A DNA stretch of 64,000 bases from Zygnema cylindricum. Taxonomy: Eukaryota; Streptophyta; Zygnematophyceae; Zygnematales; Zygnemataceae. The notes beneath the pieces were generated by a model. The model searched no databases. It was not told where the DNA came from and was given only the letters and a program-made list of their open reading frames with translations. The position numbers and the translations under genes are program-made. The stretch is taken from assembly GCA_037447655.1 (NCBI GenBank), contig JBBHKE010001948.1, forward strand, positions 166,187-230,186, given 5' to 3'. This document shows positions 27,673 to 39,478 of the stretch, in pieces; the first letter of the stretch is position 1, and each line of letters begins with the position of its first letter.

Positions 27673-29861
27673 GAACCGCACTCTAACTGAAAGTGCTAAG
27701 ACTATGCTAGTGGATAAAACCATAAACTTAAAGTTTTGGATAGAGGCAAAGAATTGTGCAACTTATGTTAAAAACAGATTAGAAACAACTGCAATCAAAG
27801 GTAAGACACCATATGAGATGTGAATAGGGAGGAAACCTGATGTAAATATTTCGGAAGCCAAGTTTTTGTTTTAGATAATGACCCACAAAAAGAGGAAAAT
27901 GGAACCAAGGAAATGCCATAAATCCTACTAGGGTATGATGACCAATCTAAAGGATAAGGAGTATACCTGACAGGTAGAACTAAAGTCTAGTAAGTCAAAA
28001 ATAGGGTGTTCAACTTTCGTGCGGACAAGAAGGAGAAACAAGCAACCGATTATGTTTTGTTGGAAGAGGACGTCATTTTTAATACGAGGAACTCAACAAA
28101 ACCAGACACTATAATGAACGGCGATCATCCCTTGGAAGAAACCAAAAGCCCAAAAGGAGTCGCACACCTAAAAGAGGAGACAAACTCAACCTTCAATACA
28201 GGCTACAGATTATCTAAGAAGACTAAGGAGGAGCGCACGGCTAAGGGGAGCCAATATGGCAATAACCATTTCAACAAACACCGGAGAACTTCTAACTATA
28301 CAAGAAGCCTTTACTCACCAGAAAAAAAGCATTGGTGGCAGCTGTGAATGATGAAATGAAATCGATCTTGGAAGCCCAAACATAGGACTTAGTGGAGCTT
28401 CCCCCAGGTAAGAAGGCAATAAGAATTTATGGGTGTTTGAGGCAAAGTTAAACCCAGAACACAATAGAAAGGTACAAAGCTTGACTGCAAAAGGTTTTAA
28501 TCCAAAAAAAGGAATAGATTTTGAAGAAACCTTTTCACCTGTTGTTAGAGTTCCGTCAGTTCGCATTCTTCTTACCTTAGCTGCCATTGACGACTCGGAT
28601 GGATGTCAACACTGCTTTTGTACATGGAGAAATTAAATGAAGTAAGTTGTATGAAACAACCTGAGATGTATGAAGAAATAAGAAAAGAGCATCTGGCATG
28701 CTGGTTGCTGAAATGTTTGTACGGACTGAAAACAAGCACCTCGACAATGGAACCGTAAGCTAGATGAGTTTTTGACCGCGCTAGGGGTTACGAGGATCAG
28801 TTCAAACCATTCAATCTATGTGATAAATGGTGACAATGTGGACGAAGTGATTTTTCCTGCAGTATATGTGAATTACCAATATGTGGATGACCTATTTGCA
28901 ATAAGTAGCTGGAGTGAAAAAGGCCCTAAGTTCTCAGTTTGAGATGAAAGACCTAGGAGAAGCTAAACATATTTTTGGTATTCAAGTACAGAGACCTAGA
29001 GAAAAGAAAATCATAAGGTTAACACAAAAGGAGGCCATTGGGAATGCGCTAGAAAGTTTGGAAAGGCAGATGCAAAAGGATTTGCTACACCAATGGAGTT
29101 TAGACAAAGCTGGAGGGAAAGGTTTGTGAATTCGGAGTCTTAGCATAAAATCTAAAGTTAGGGGATAAAGAATTTCTGTCACAAATCCCCTACAAACAGG
29201 TGGTAGGAAGCTTGATATATTTTATGTATTGTAACGGGGCTAAGACTCTTGAGTAGAAGTCTTCAAAGCCCACGCAGGAAAGATTGGGAGGCAACAAAAA
29301 GGTTTCTCGTATCTTGTAGGAACCAGAATACTGTGGCTCACATTGGACGGGGACGGGGTCCACATAAGCACATGGAGTGATGCAAGTTATGGTGATGTTT
29401 TTAGAAGAAAACCCACCACAGTATATGTTAACCAGGTTGGGGAAGGTACATGTTGTTGGAGCACCAAGCTTCAAAAGGTCACAGCTCAGTCGCCAACAGA
29501 AGCTGAATACTTGGCTCCCAATCCAGCAGTAAAAGAACTCCTGTGAATAAAAGCATTCCTTCGACTGTTGGGATTTCTGCAAGAAGGAACTAAGACAGTA
29601 TGGTGTCACAATCAAGCAGCCATTTCAGTGGCAACTAGCCCAAGTCACCATTTTAAGAGCAAACGCATGGACATCAGGTTGCATTTTGTACGGGAGAAAG
29701 TTTACTCTAAGATCATCAAGCGCAGCTATCTACCTAATGAGAGGATGATTGTGATGTGTGGACAAACACTCTCCCAGCTCTTAAACTGGAATACAAGAGG
29801 AAAGCATGTGAGAACTTGTGAACATGTGGTCTTAGTGAGTGAATTTCTAAAGGGGAGTATT
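27672..29861 (+). mobile_element. Ty1/copia retrotransposon pol relic, plus strand
   Basis: Starts inside the integrase (RTLTESAKTMLVDKTINLKF, FWIEAKNCATYVKNR, IGRKPDVN), then LLGYDDQSKG, reverse transcriptase (GFNPKKGIDFEETFSPVVRV, LKCLYGLKT, YVDDLFAI) and RNase H (SDASYGDVFRRK, SPTEAEYLAPNPAVKELL, WCHNQAAISVA, KRMDIRLHFVREKV). Frames are broken by stops and shifts throughout. Gag, protease and the N-terminal integrase are missing. A purine tract AAAGGGGAGTATTG at 29850 is the expected polypurine tract before a 3' LTR. Confidence 0.88.
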
Positions 29862-30235
29862 GTAAAAGTAAGTTTTAGTAAGTTTTAGCTTGAGACCTCA
29901 AGAGCTAAGACTCAGAATAATTTTTCAATATTAACTGTGAAATACTGACCAGATTTGGTGTGGAGATAGGAGGTAAAATGTTACCAACTCTTTCACCAGG
30001 TTCCAAAAATATCGGAAATATTTTTTTTGGGCTACTTTTTGGTCCTTGATTAGGATATTTTTGGGTCAGCCCTACTGGACCACACTGTACATAGAGTACC
30101 TATTTAGACACAGGACAGTATTTAGACCGAGTAGGAATCCATGGGACAGAATTGACATAGATTGATTGACATATCTGTTGCTATAAAGTAGTCGGTTAGT
30201 AAAGGTGCAAGCGCTTCACAATCTTCACAGGATTG
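29862..30235 (+). repeat. putative 3' LTR fragment of the plus-strand copia
   Basis: Begins TGTAAAAGTAAG directly after the polypurine tract. Parts (AACT-TGAAATACTGACCAGATTTGGTG) resemble the segment after 30633, which follows the next copia fragment. The right end is not defined. Confidence 0.45.
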
Positions 30236-30239
30236 CCAT

Positions 30240-30632
30240 GACCTCCTAGAACATGTTGTTGGAGTTGTAAGCTTCACAAGGTCACAGCTCACTCAATAAT
30301 GGAGGTTGAGTACATGGCGGACGATGTAGCAGTCAAAGAAAACATGCGAGTGAAACCACATTTCTCCAAAACTAAATTCATGCAACAATTAAGATTATAT
30401 GGTTTGACAATCAAGCATCCAAATCAGTTGCCACTAACCCAAGTCACCATTTTAAGAGCAAACACACGGACATAATTTGCATTTTTACAAGAGAAAGTTT
30501 TTTCTAAAATCCTTATACTCAACTATCTACCCGGATGAGAAAATGATTGCCAACATGTTGACAAAGCTCTGCCAATCGTTACTAGAATCCATGTGGTCTA
30601 AGTGGGTAAAACTTGTAACTCTTAAGGGGGGA
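30240..30632 (+). mobile_element. second plus-strand copia fragment, RNase H only
   Basis: Shows CCWSCKLHKVTAHS-like and WFDNQASKSVAT-like sequence, then HHFKSKHTDI and NYLPG-EKMIAN, the RNase H end of copia pol. It is followed by AAGGGGGGAATTG (polypurine tract). It is related to, but not identical with, 29400-29850. Confidence 0.75.
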
Positions 30633-31340
30633 ATTGTAAAAATAAGCAGCTTCACTAAGAGAGAGTTAATTTATTTGACGTGTCGGTTGTTAACTACTGA
30701 ACAAATTTAGTTTGAGAGTAGAGCATAAGGTACATAGCTCTAAGATCATAAAGTACAGTAACTGACCGTGCACCCGAAAGGTACATACGACAACAAATGA
30801 ATGTAACGGGCCATAAGGCATGATCACTGATTACACAAACGTTATCGGACTGCCAACACACATTCTGAATCAGAAGGACAAACGAGCATTATGGTGTTGC
30901 CAAAAAATAAATTTGAACGGCGTACACAAACAATGGGACCAATACTTTTGGTACGACGTCAAAACTGTGTCAACTAGCACTTTTACACGATTCTCTCACA
31001 GAGAAGCATATTACGTGAATAGAGTGGTATAGGTTGTAGTCTCGGAAAAATAGAGACTAAAACTGGACCGTACTGTATAAATTGTACATCATAGTCATCT
31101 CATTAGAGGAGACCAGCAGGGATAGAACAGTGTATATATTGAGAAGGAACACAACCGAGTGAAAATGTGCATCAAGTGCAAATCTTGATGTACTTCTCGA
31201 GCTACCATGGAGTGTTGTTGTATCTGACTTGGCTGAGTTTTTCAATGTCTATTCAACTGAGGGAAAATTATATGCCCATAACATTTCACGTCCTTCTTTC
31301 ACTTAGATTGTCAGATTTGTCAATATAAAGTTGTGTGTTC
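30633..31340 (+). repeat. putative LTR followed by a gag start
   Basis: Begins TGTAAAAATAAGC after the polypurine tract at 30626. About 700 bp later, at 31378, an ATG opens MSIASTSSSSSSEILQ, resembling the Ser-rich start of a copia gag. This would make the segment an LTR shared by two elements. Ends are inferred. Confidence 0.4.
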
Positions 31341-31579
31341 TCTATAATCAACTTTGAGTTGTCTTTTTGAAAAGAATATGTCTATTGCTTCTACAAGTTC
31401 TTCAAGTTCTTCAGAAATATTGCAATCGATACTAGTGGCTATTATGGTATGATGCTGAAAATTTGCTTTCTAATAAATTTCAGCGAAAGTCTTCAAAATT
31501 TGGGATACATTTTCCATCCGGATGTGAGCCATTACCAGATCCTTAGTCATCGAGACGATTGCTTAAGAATATTCAGGCG

Positions 31580-31740
31580 CTGGACGGTTCTTCTTCTTTC
31601 ACTCCGTAAATGTGCAGGTGAGCGTGCCATCCATCACGTTTATTAGCTCCTTCTCCATGAAGTAGCTTGCGAACATACCTACCCAATACAGATAGCGCGT
31701 TCCATCGAAAATAGGGAGCTTTGGTGTGGAGCCATAATTT
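31580..31740 (-). pseudogene. copia gag-like fragment
   Basis: The minus strand reads PKLPIFDGTRYLYWVGMFA then SYFMEKELINVMDGT, resembling the first block of copia gag (…FDG-NY-W…DGT). It ends at a stop after about 45 codons. It is probably the 5' end of the minus-strand element at 25550-27545. Confidence 0.5.
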
Positions 31741-31929
31741 GTAGCTTGGAGCCATCATCAGCCAGAACTAATATTCTGAAGATCACCCAAAAGCGTTCTT
31801 CATTGAGGCAAAGCAACGTACAAAAGGTACAATACATCCTTCGGCTAAACCCCTGAATAGCTACTAGACGAATTTACAGCCAACTACACTCTAATAAAGT
31901 AATTCGCTGTCGGTGGAGAAATCTTTTGA

Positions 31930-33349
31930 TTTCTGCCACCGACACAGAATTCTGTGTCGCGCCACAAAATCTGAACCTGTTCCCACCGGAAAAAAATTCA
32001 CTTCCTCAACAGACGGGCGTTCGAATAATGTACGGATTTTCGTGCACCGACTTTTTTGTTTTTGGGAGTTCCCGGAAAACCGTACAAACGAACTTCCTCA
32101 AAATATTTGGGGATATTGAAGTCGGGTTAAAATTGCGTCTTTCTGTGAAACAGGCCAACGGTAACCTGAAAAGCTGACGTAGCAAAAACAACATCCGAAC
32201 GGCTATTTCGTTGTTTTCGCGAGAAAAAACTGCAGGACTTTGAACCACCCTCGTCGTCCTTCGAACATAGGAAGTTTGAAAAATGCAGGTTTGTTTTCGC
32301 GCCTACGTATGATGACGTCGAAGCGTGTGACGTGTCACAGGACACCTTCAATCGGAGTTACGTGCCAAAATTTTGGTGTGAACAAGACCCGTTTTCCGAT
32401 GAGCTCTGGGAAAATCATCGGAATGGGCAAAAAGTTACAAATGCTCCGGTGGGAACAGGCTATGAGTCAAAGAGGTCCCGATTGACATCTGCAACAAATA
32501 TCCAACCATCCGATGAAATAGTTTGCGGCCGTGCATATCATTGACCATATGCGATCATTCCGCAAAGAAAGCGAGAGAAAAAGAATCAGTTCCAGTTTCA
32601 GTTCCATCACAACCGTTGGAAGAATAATCTGACAAGGTAGACTTAATCACTCTAATTTGGGTAAGTGTTTTTTTGACCCAAAATCATAAACTAGGGTTAA
32701 TAACACTATTAGCCAGGTGGCAAAACATAATTTAGAGTGGTTATTTTTTAATAAAGTCTTAACAATAAACTCTAATAGCGCTGGGCGGCGTAGCAGTGAA
32801 ACCATGTTATGATCCAGAAACGATTGCAGAGAAAAAAAAAAAAAAAAAACATCGGAGATTGATTTTACAATGACTAAGCAGAAAGAAAATTCAGCAACTT
32901 TCCCAAAGTAATAGAGAAATAACCATGATCATAGAAGTGAAAAGAACAAGGAAAACAGAAAATTGAAAGAATTTTGCCAAAGAGTTATGTTGTAGCCAGA
33001 CACTGACATCAATGGAGAAGGTAGGACATTAAATTTTTCCTTCCAACTTCATGAAAAATAAATAACTGTAGAAAACCTGTGTTCTCACCTGTAGGATGGA
33101 GACAGTAAAAAACAAAACGACTTGATTTCCAGCTTTATCCTCTTCTTGTTTGTCCCCAAATTGTCTTCTCCTTTTTGGCTCTTCTTGCCTTGTCCGTACA
33201 AGTAACTTTGTACTTCTGATCTCAGCCATCCACTTGTCATATCTTCCACGTATACGTTCTAACTGTCAGAAAGAGTTAAAATTGTACTTTTTCCGCCATG
33301 TCCATGACGTCAGTTTACAAAGAACTCTGTTTTCCATAAAATTACCCAG
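31930..33349. other. no gene recognised between the copia cluster and the FHA gene
   Basis: Near 32783 CTCTAATAGCGCTGGGCGGCG resembles a MITE right end, but no left end was found. The stretch nearest 33349 should hold the FHA gene 3' UTR. Other open frames are short and unremarkable. Confidence 0.45.
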
Positions 33350-35158
33350 CTATTCTGTTTCCTCAGGGTCCTCATCACTAAGATTGTCATGCTCACTTTC
33401 TTCTTCCTCATCCACGATGAATCCCTCCAGATCTTCATCATCTTCATCATCATCATTGTGGTTTTCATCATCGTCAACCTGGAACCCCTTAATACCGCTC
33501 TTCCTCACATCTGATTGGCCAGAAACTCCTTCGTTTTGGTTTTTAGCTTGTGATATTCCTCTATCTGCCTTTGGTACCCACTCTTCATTATCAATCTCCG
33601 GGTCCCTGAGAGACTTACGATGGGCTCTTCTTCCCTTTGATCTGTTTTCCTCAATGTCGTCATCGTCCTCTCCGTTCTCATCCTTTGCCCTTTTTACTCT
33701 CCAAGTCCACTCTTTATCTTCATTCCTCTCTCTGTCTTCATACATCTCGAACTCTCTTCCTTCCACAATAAAACCAAACTCTGTTCCCCATCATTCCCTC
33801 ACCTCTTGAGTTAAGAAAACATTTACAAACTGAAAAAGAAACAGATTGAGTCTGTTTCCTCCCCTTTCGGAGTTGATTCACTCTAAATTGAAGTTAACCA
33901 TACTTGTATCGCTTTCTAGGTAAGGAAATGCCCCTGAACGGTCCCATAATGACCATTTTATGGTTTGGGACAAAAAAGGGGAAAAGAATGGGATTGTTAT
34001 CATTGAATATGATATATAAAGTTGTGCAACGGTGTTTTATAATGAGAGCCTTTTAACAATAATAAATGAACAAATAAACAACACATCAAACTCTTCGAAG
34101 ATGAGCAAGAAACGGCATAAATGCAAAGTCATTTATTAAAAAGAGTAGCAATAACGAGGAAATCATGTCAACCACTTACCTTTCACAGGATCGAAACATG
34201 GCTCTCTGTCATTAGAAACATCCCTCATCGTGTTCACCGGTTCCTCTCTCTCTTTTCTCTCCTTCTCCATGGCTGACATAATACCTTCGTCTCCTTCTCT
34301 CCCTTGAGATTTAGATTCCTTTTGCAGTCTATTTGCCAAATCTCTGTCTGCTTTTCGTCGCAACCTTCTAGCAACCGCCTCTGCAATACCTGCCTCTTCT
34401 GCGCTAAGATCTGTACTTTTTGCACTGTATGTATCTCTATCTCTCTCTACCTCACCCATGGGTACAACCGAGGACGTCGATTTCTTTTCGCCTTTGCCCT
34501 TAATATCTATGGATGTGTCTTTGAATGCCTTATCTTTCGAAAGTTCCGTTACTGACAACTGTTCTGCTGTAAAACTGAAAGGCGATTGGGCTTTTTCACT
34601 ACTTTTCTCTGGAAAGACCATGTTCTCATCGACCGCAGCCTCTCTGTCTTCTCCCATCCCCACCAAAGTTTGAGCACTGCTTTGAGGATTAACTTGTGGA
34701 TTATCTTGTAAAATAAGATAAACTGTTTTTTTATCCGCATTTTTGCCATTCAATGGCCACTGAATTGCCGTATTTTCTTGGTTCTCTTTCCTCGCAACAG
34801 AAATAAGCAGAAAATTAGGGTTTGTAATAGAGAGTGAAAATCGATCCCCTTCTTTCAATAACCTCCTTTCACCATTTTGTAGGAACTCCACTTTCAATTT
34901 TTCCCCACGTTTTTTTTGCAATTGCGAGGAATTTCGGCCGCTGGTTTCGTTTTTTTCTGGCGGAAGTTCGAACCTTTCTGACGTTTTTAAAATGCAAATA
35001 GGATTTTTTCCGACGACTTCAATACTGAGACCAGAAGTATTCAAACCTTTGAGCAAAACATGTCTACGTGACACCGAAGGATCGTGGAAAAGGAAAGAAT
35101 GGCGTCTCCCAAGATGAACTTCTCCATCAAAAGGGACCTCCTCAACCACTTGCGGCAT
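33350..35158 (-). CDS. FHA-domain protein with acidic C-terminal tail
   Basis: Two exons in the proposed model: 35158-34180 and 33780-33350 (469 residues). The FHA core shows LGRR (16-19), VSRRH (29-33, with the Ser-x2-His signature), VGKNPICIL and LKEGDRFSLS. The GKNP element resembles the PNKP/aprataxin subgroup of FHA domains, which bind phosphothreonine in DNA repair scaffolds. A Lys/Glu-rich charged region (EAVARRLRRKADRDLANRL) and a very acidic tail (DDDENHNDDDEDDEDLEGF, IVDEEEESEHD) follow, suggesting a nuclear or chromatin protein. The ATG chosen is the first in frame, but coding-like sequence (VVFVSTSF) extends upstream to an acceptor at 35185, so an upstream exon is likely. The exon 2 acceptor is weak; exon 1 could instead read on to a stop at 34163. 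No catalytic domain was recognised. Confidence 0.7.
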
Positions 35159-35184
35159 GAAGGAAGTCGATACAAAAACCACAG

Positions 35185-35730
35185 CTAAACAATCATTTGC
35201 TAAACAAATTTTTATTCCAGTCTCAACTTTAAGTTGTGCGTCTGTTCATGGCGAAAAAATCAAAATGATAACTTCGTTCATAGAAAACCAGAAACAGAGT
35301 GACGATTGTAGCTCCACAAAATGGTAGTATAGGTGTCTGAAATTGCAGCCTGCAATGAAGTGATTAGCAGCTAGGTCAAATGAATTGCGAAATTTAGTTT
35401 ATTGATCGAACGTGCTTTCTGTACTGTTCATTCATAAAACCTGACGACAACAATGACGGATGTTTACCATGGGGTATTTCTTTGTTTTCTCCAATTAATT
35501 TTTGTTGTTACGACGGAGACCTTATGACGATGGAAAACATCGAAACTTTGATTGGTCGACTTCACTTTGTTCCTTGAATGGAAATTTCAAACACCGTAAA
35601 GTGAGAATTGGGTGCGGCAAGCGCAGTTTCGTGAAAGCACGCACGGTTTTCCGATTACGCACTGAATTCTGCGCATCCGATTCCGCACTGAATTTCTGTG
35701 CAATTTGTTCAGAAAGAGAAACTCAAAGAC
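35185..35730. promoter_or_regulatory. 5' flank or upstream intron of the FHA gene
   Basis: Holds either the promoter or a first exon that I could not identify. No TATA box is evident. Confidence 0.3.
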
Positions 35731-35733
35731 TTA

Positions 35734-36510
35734 GGGTGCGTCTCTATGTGCTTAAGTAAGGGTTTTTTCCTGTCGTTTTCCTGTAAAACTTAGAGCCGTA
35801 CCGCGTAAGTTTCAACCGTACAATAAAATAGAAAAAAAGAGAAGTACATTTTGCGTCATCGTCGAATTTAAAATGTACTACATCTTGTCGTCTTGTGTTC
35901 TTCGACCCACTTCGACGACAAAAAACGTCATCTTCAACCTTATCTTTAAAATACAGGGCCGATGTGTTTTAAAATTAAGGATTTTCTATAAACAAATAGT
36001 AACACGTATTCGCACGTGTAATTTTTTGTTCAAAAATTTCAAACGAATTCAAGCGACTTGGAAGTGTACACGATTCGCTATGTTTTGTCCGTTTTTGTTT
36101 AATACGACAAATAGAAGTACACAGTTTGTTTTTTTTGTCCGTTTCCATCCGGTACGGATTTTTTTTTGCAGGGGTCTCAAGGTTCCGATGCCATTTCACG
36201 TCGAGCCGACAATAGACGCAAAGTCAAAACGCATCTTCTTCAACCGTGAAACGTCACAGGCTGGAGGGCGGTAGGTCTACAATGTCACGAAAAATCACGC
36301 GACGTCACAATCAGCTACGAAAAATGACGTGGGTCATCACAGATTGTAGACGTTGACAGCCGTCACGGGAATTGTCGACGTATACAATCGTCACGCCCTA
36401 AGTGACAATTTCGTTTGGTACACATAGGGACACCCGAAATCCGGGTCCGGCGGATCTGCGCTAAAAAACAAAAAAAAATCTCTAAGTTTGAAGTACATAG
36501 AGACGCACCC
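35734..36510. mobile_element. TTA-flanked TIR element A (PIF/Harbinger-like), 777 bp
   Basis: Ends GGGTGCGTCTCTATGTGCTT and AAGTACATAGAGACGCACCC are inverted repeats flanked by TTA at 35731-35733 and 36511-36513. The 3-bp TTA duplication points to PIF/Harbinger. No transposase ORF. Confidence 0.82.
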
Positions 36511-36520
36511 TTATAAGTTA

Positions 36521-37296
36521 GGGAACGGCCACATGTATGTGTAACTTAGCGAACTTACTTTGTATTTTAGCGCGGATCCGGCGGACCCGGATTTCAGGTA
36601 TATGTATGTGTTTACTCGAAATTGTTACTTAAGTTTGTGACGATTGTATCGTCGACAATACCCCTGACAGATGTCACCGTGTACAATTTGTCTTTGCCGC
36701 ACCGTATTTTTTCAAAACTTTTTGAAGCGTCGCAAGACACATCGTAATTTTTGAAACGATTTGCGGATTTGGCATGTCGCATGTCATTGCGTGACATCGT
36801 AGACGTACAGCCTTGCAGCCGTGGCTGTACGACATGCCTTTGCGCAAACCTCTCCTGTCCGGCCGCCATGACTTCGAAGATTTTTCACCTTCGCAGATTT
36901 TTCAACTTTGCGTGAAATGACACTGCAGCATCGAGACCCCTGCAAAAAAAAAACCGTACAACATGCAAGCGGAATAAAAAAACAACACTGTAATTTTTTT
37001 CGTCGTCAAAAACTTTTTAAAAAAACTTCACACGTGGGAATATGTTTTCCTATTGGTTTTACTTTGCTTAAAACACATTGCCGATGCGGTTTATGATAAG
37101 TTTGACGATGACGTGACAATGGGTCGAAAAAATGCAAGACGACAAATTTTCGTACATCCTAAGTTCGCGGATGACGCAAATTGTACTCTACAATTTTGCA
37201 ATTTCTTTGTACGGCTGCAACTTAGGCAGTACGGCGCTAAGTTCCAAAGGATAACGACAGAAAAAAACCCATACTTAGCCACATGGGGCCGTACCC
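36521..37296. mobile_element. TTA-flanked TIR element B, inverted relative to A
   Basis: Ends GGGAACGGCCACATGTATG and CACATGGGGCCGTACCC are flanked by TTA at 36518-36520 and 37297-37299. The interior (TTTTTTTTTGCAGGGGTCTC, GGCAATGTGTTTTAAG, CACGTGTGAA on the minus strand) matches element A in opposite orientation, so the pair forms a diverged inverted repeat. Confidence 0.78.
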
Positions 37297-37299
37297 TTA

Positions 37300-37884
37300 G
37301 AAGAGATATTGAGTGCAGACCATTCTATTAGTAGAATACTAGAGTTAATTTGTTCGTACAAGATTTTGCGTCATTCATTAATTTGCGTCTAAGTTCAATG
37401 TAACAATTCGGGATTAAATTTCAATTTTGCGGCTAACTTAAAAGCCAACATAACCTCTAAGAGTGGAGCTCACGTAAAGTGAAAACCACAAAAAATGATT
37501 TTTTGCGTTCTGCAACACTTTTATTTACATGTGGTTGTCGCAATTTTGTTAGCGTAAACCTTCGCCGGCCGTGTGAATTGTTGATTTTATTATGACAGCC
37601 GACGTTCACAAGCGCGGCAAAAGTTTAACCAGTTGTTACTACATTTTGAAAGTCCAAGCAATCTAAATGATTGATCGTCAAATGTATAGTCAACGTGTAC
37701 TTAAAATGTACAATCTTTGACAAAGTGACGTAAGTGACTGTGAGAAACCAAAATGGCCACTGCCATGATAAATTTCCTTTTTAAATCGTTAACTCTTCCA
37801 CGCACTTCTCTCGTGTCAAATTTAAAATTTTGACAGGCGATCCCAATAATTTTGTATCGATTGCCCCATTCCGATATTCCATAT
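37300..37884. other. nothing recognised between element B and hAT copy 2
   Basis: AT-rich; no coding signal or repeat ends recognised. Confidence 0.5.
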
Positions 37885-39025
37885 CAGAGGTCGCAAACGG
37901 TCAGCCGAAACCGTGACCGACCGTTAACCGCCCGCCCGCGCCGGATCTGGGACGGATTCGGCTGCCAAATTTTGGGGGCCGGGCGGTTGCGGTCGGTTGA
38001 TTCACCAGAAAAAAAAATGGTCGGTTATGGTTGGTTAACCAAAAAACCAAAAAAAATGAAAATTTTGTACTGTCCATACAATCCAACATTATTGTACTTT
38101 GTACTCTTTGGTTTCGTGGAAGTACGTGAAATCATGATTAGCGTCGCAAAATCTGACACGGTAGTAACACTATTCATTTCGCAAATCTTAGGGAACGCGA
38201 CAAAGCGTCGCAAATCTGACACGGTACACCGCGAATCGTTATTAGTGTCAAAGTTTAAATAGTGTTTAATAAAATTTACCGTAATTGATGTTAATTAAGA
38301 TATTTTTTTTAAATGTATTCTAATTTTGGCATTATGTTAATTTGGGAACAACAAAAATGGAATATTCGCCGTACATATACCTTAATATATGTATCCGTAC
38401 AAAACATTGGAAACTGTACGATGTCGTGAAATTTAAATATCCGTACATTTCAGACTAATTTACGTGTCCGAATAATCCCATTTTTTTAGCGCACATTCCT
38501 ATGCGTGCGCGTCTGATTTAATTCATTTTTGTAAAATTTTCACTTGAAAAGGTACATTATGTACGGTATGATATCGACCGTACACCACACTATTTAGATC
38601 TTATTGTACTTTCGTTCTTTACGCTTTGTTGTACAGTACCTTAATTAACATCAAGGAAAAATTAAAATCATGTATCCTATTTGAGGAAAAAAAACAGAAT
38701 TTTAAGAACCCAAATTAGTGACTATGACACTAATAACGATTCGCGGTGTAGTAACACTATTCATTTCGCAAATCTTAGGGAACGTGACAAATCGTAATTA
38801 TTGGCTTATTCATACGTCGTACATTAATTAATTTTGTACTTTTTCGGTTACAGGCGGGCACGGTTAGTCGCGAGAAATCGAGTTTCGGTTAACTTTTATT
38901 TTCGTTAACGCCGATCAGTTAACGGTTAACAATTTTGGAGCGTGACATAACCCGGTTGGGCGTCAGTGACTCAGATTTTGAAAAAAAAAACAGTCGGTTT
39001 CGCTTATGTAAAATTTTGACTTAAG
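37885..39025. mobile_element. hAT element, copy 2 (one end decayed)
   Basis: Starts CAGAGGTCGCAAACGG, the end of hAT copy 1, and follows that copy in reverse (CGGTTAACGGTCGG-like motifs, GTCGCAAATCTGACACGG, then TTGTACTTTTTCGGTTAC). The far end fades at GTCGGTTTCG-CTTATG and lacks the terminal CAGAGG, so the 8-bp duplication cannot be confirmed. It carries a 522-bp MITE. Confidence 0.75.
38227..38748. mobile_element. TA-flanked MITE, 522 bp, inside hAT copy 2
   Basis: Inverted ends CACCGCGAATCGTTATTAGTG and CACTAATAACGATTCGCGGTG with TA at 38225-38226 and 38749-38750. The interior (TGTACGGTATGA, CCGTACACCACACTATTTA) matches the elements at 62337-63429. Confidence 0.9.
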
Positions 39026-39029
39026 TACC

Positions 39030-39355
39030 TTTTTCGATGTACTGATAAATTATATATCGTCCGGTATATCGAAAATTCTAAAATCGGAAGGATATAATCA
39101 TCGCGATACCTCTGTACCTTGGTTTGACAAAAAAAAAATCAAAAGCCCCCGCGAGGCGCGAAGCTTCGTACTTCATAGTTTGTTCGTACTTTTTTTTCCA
39201 TACTGTGGTTGTACGGACCCCACCTCCCACCAAATATATCGCAATAATTTCTGTTGGTCCCGGAGCGATATATCGGCCCTGTCACCACTCGATATTTCAT
39301 ATATCGATACAGGACATATCGTGATATGAAGTTACATGATACACAACACTACAAA
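39030..39355. mobile_element. diverged relative of the GTGTTGGGTATCG element
   Basis: Clustered ATATATCG motifs, GTTGGTCCCGGAGCGATATA and a terminal ATGATACACAACAC, which matches the right end of the arms at 6031-7731. Confidence 0.5.
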
Positions 39356-39478
39356 ATCCTGTGCTGGTTTTCTGCAAATTCTGTACTCTTTTTCACTCAT
39401 AAAAGAAGAGTAGTCCGTACAACAATTGTTTCCTTAATTTTTCCTGCTGCCAAATCGGCATGGCTAATCCTACCGGAT

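Noticed and set aside
33150-33809. 219-codon Ser-rich plus-strand open frame
   Set aside because: Antisense shadow of the acidic tail of the FHA protein.
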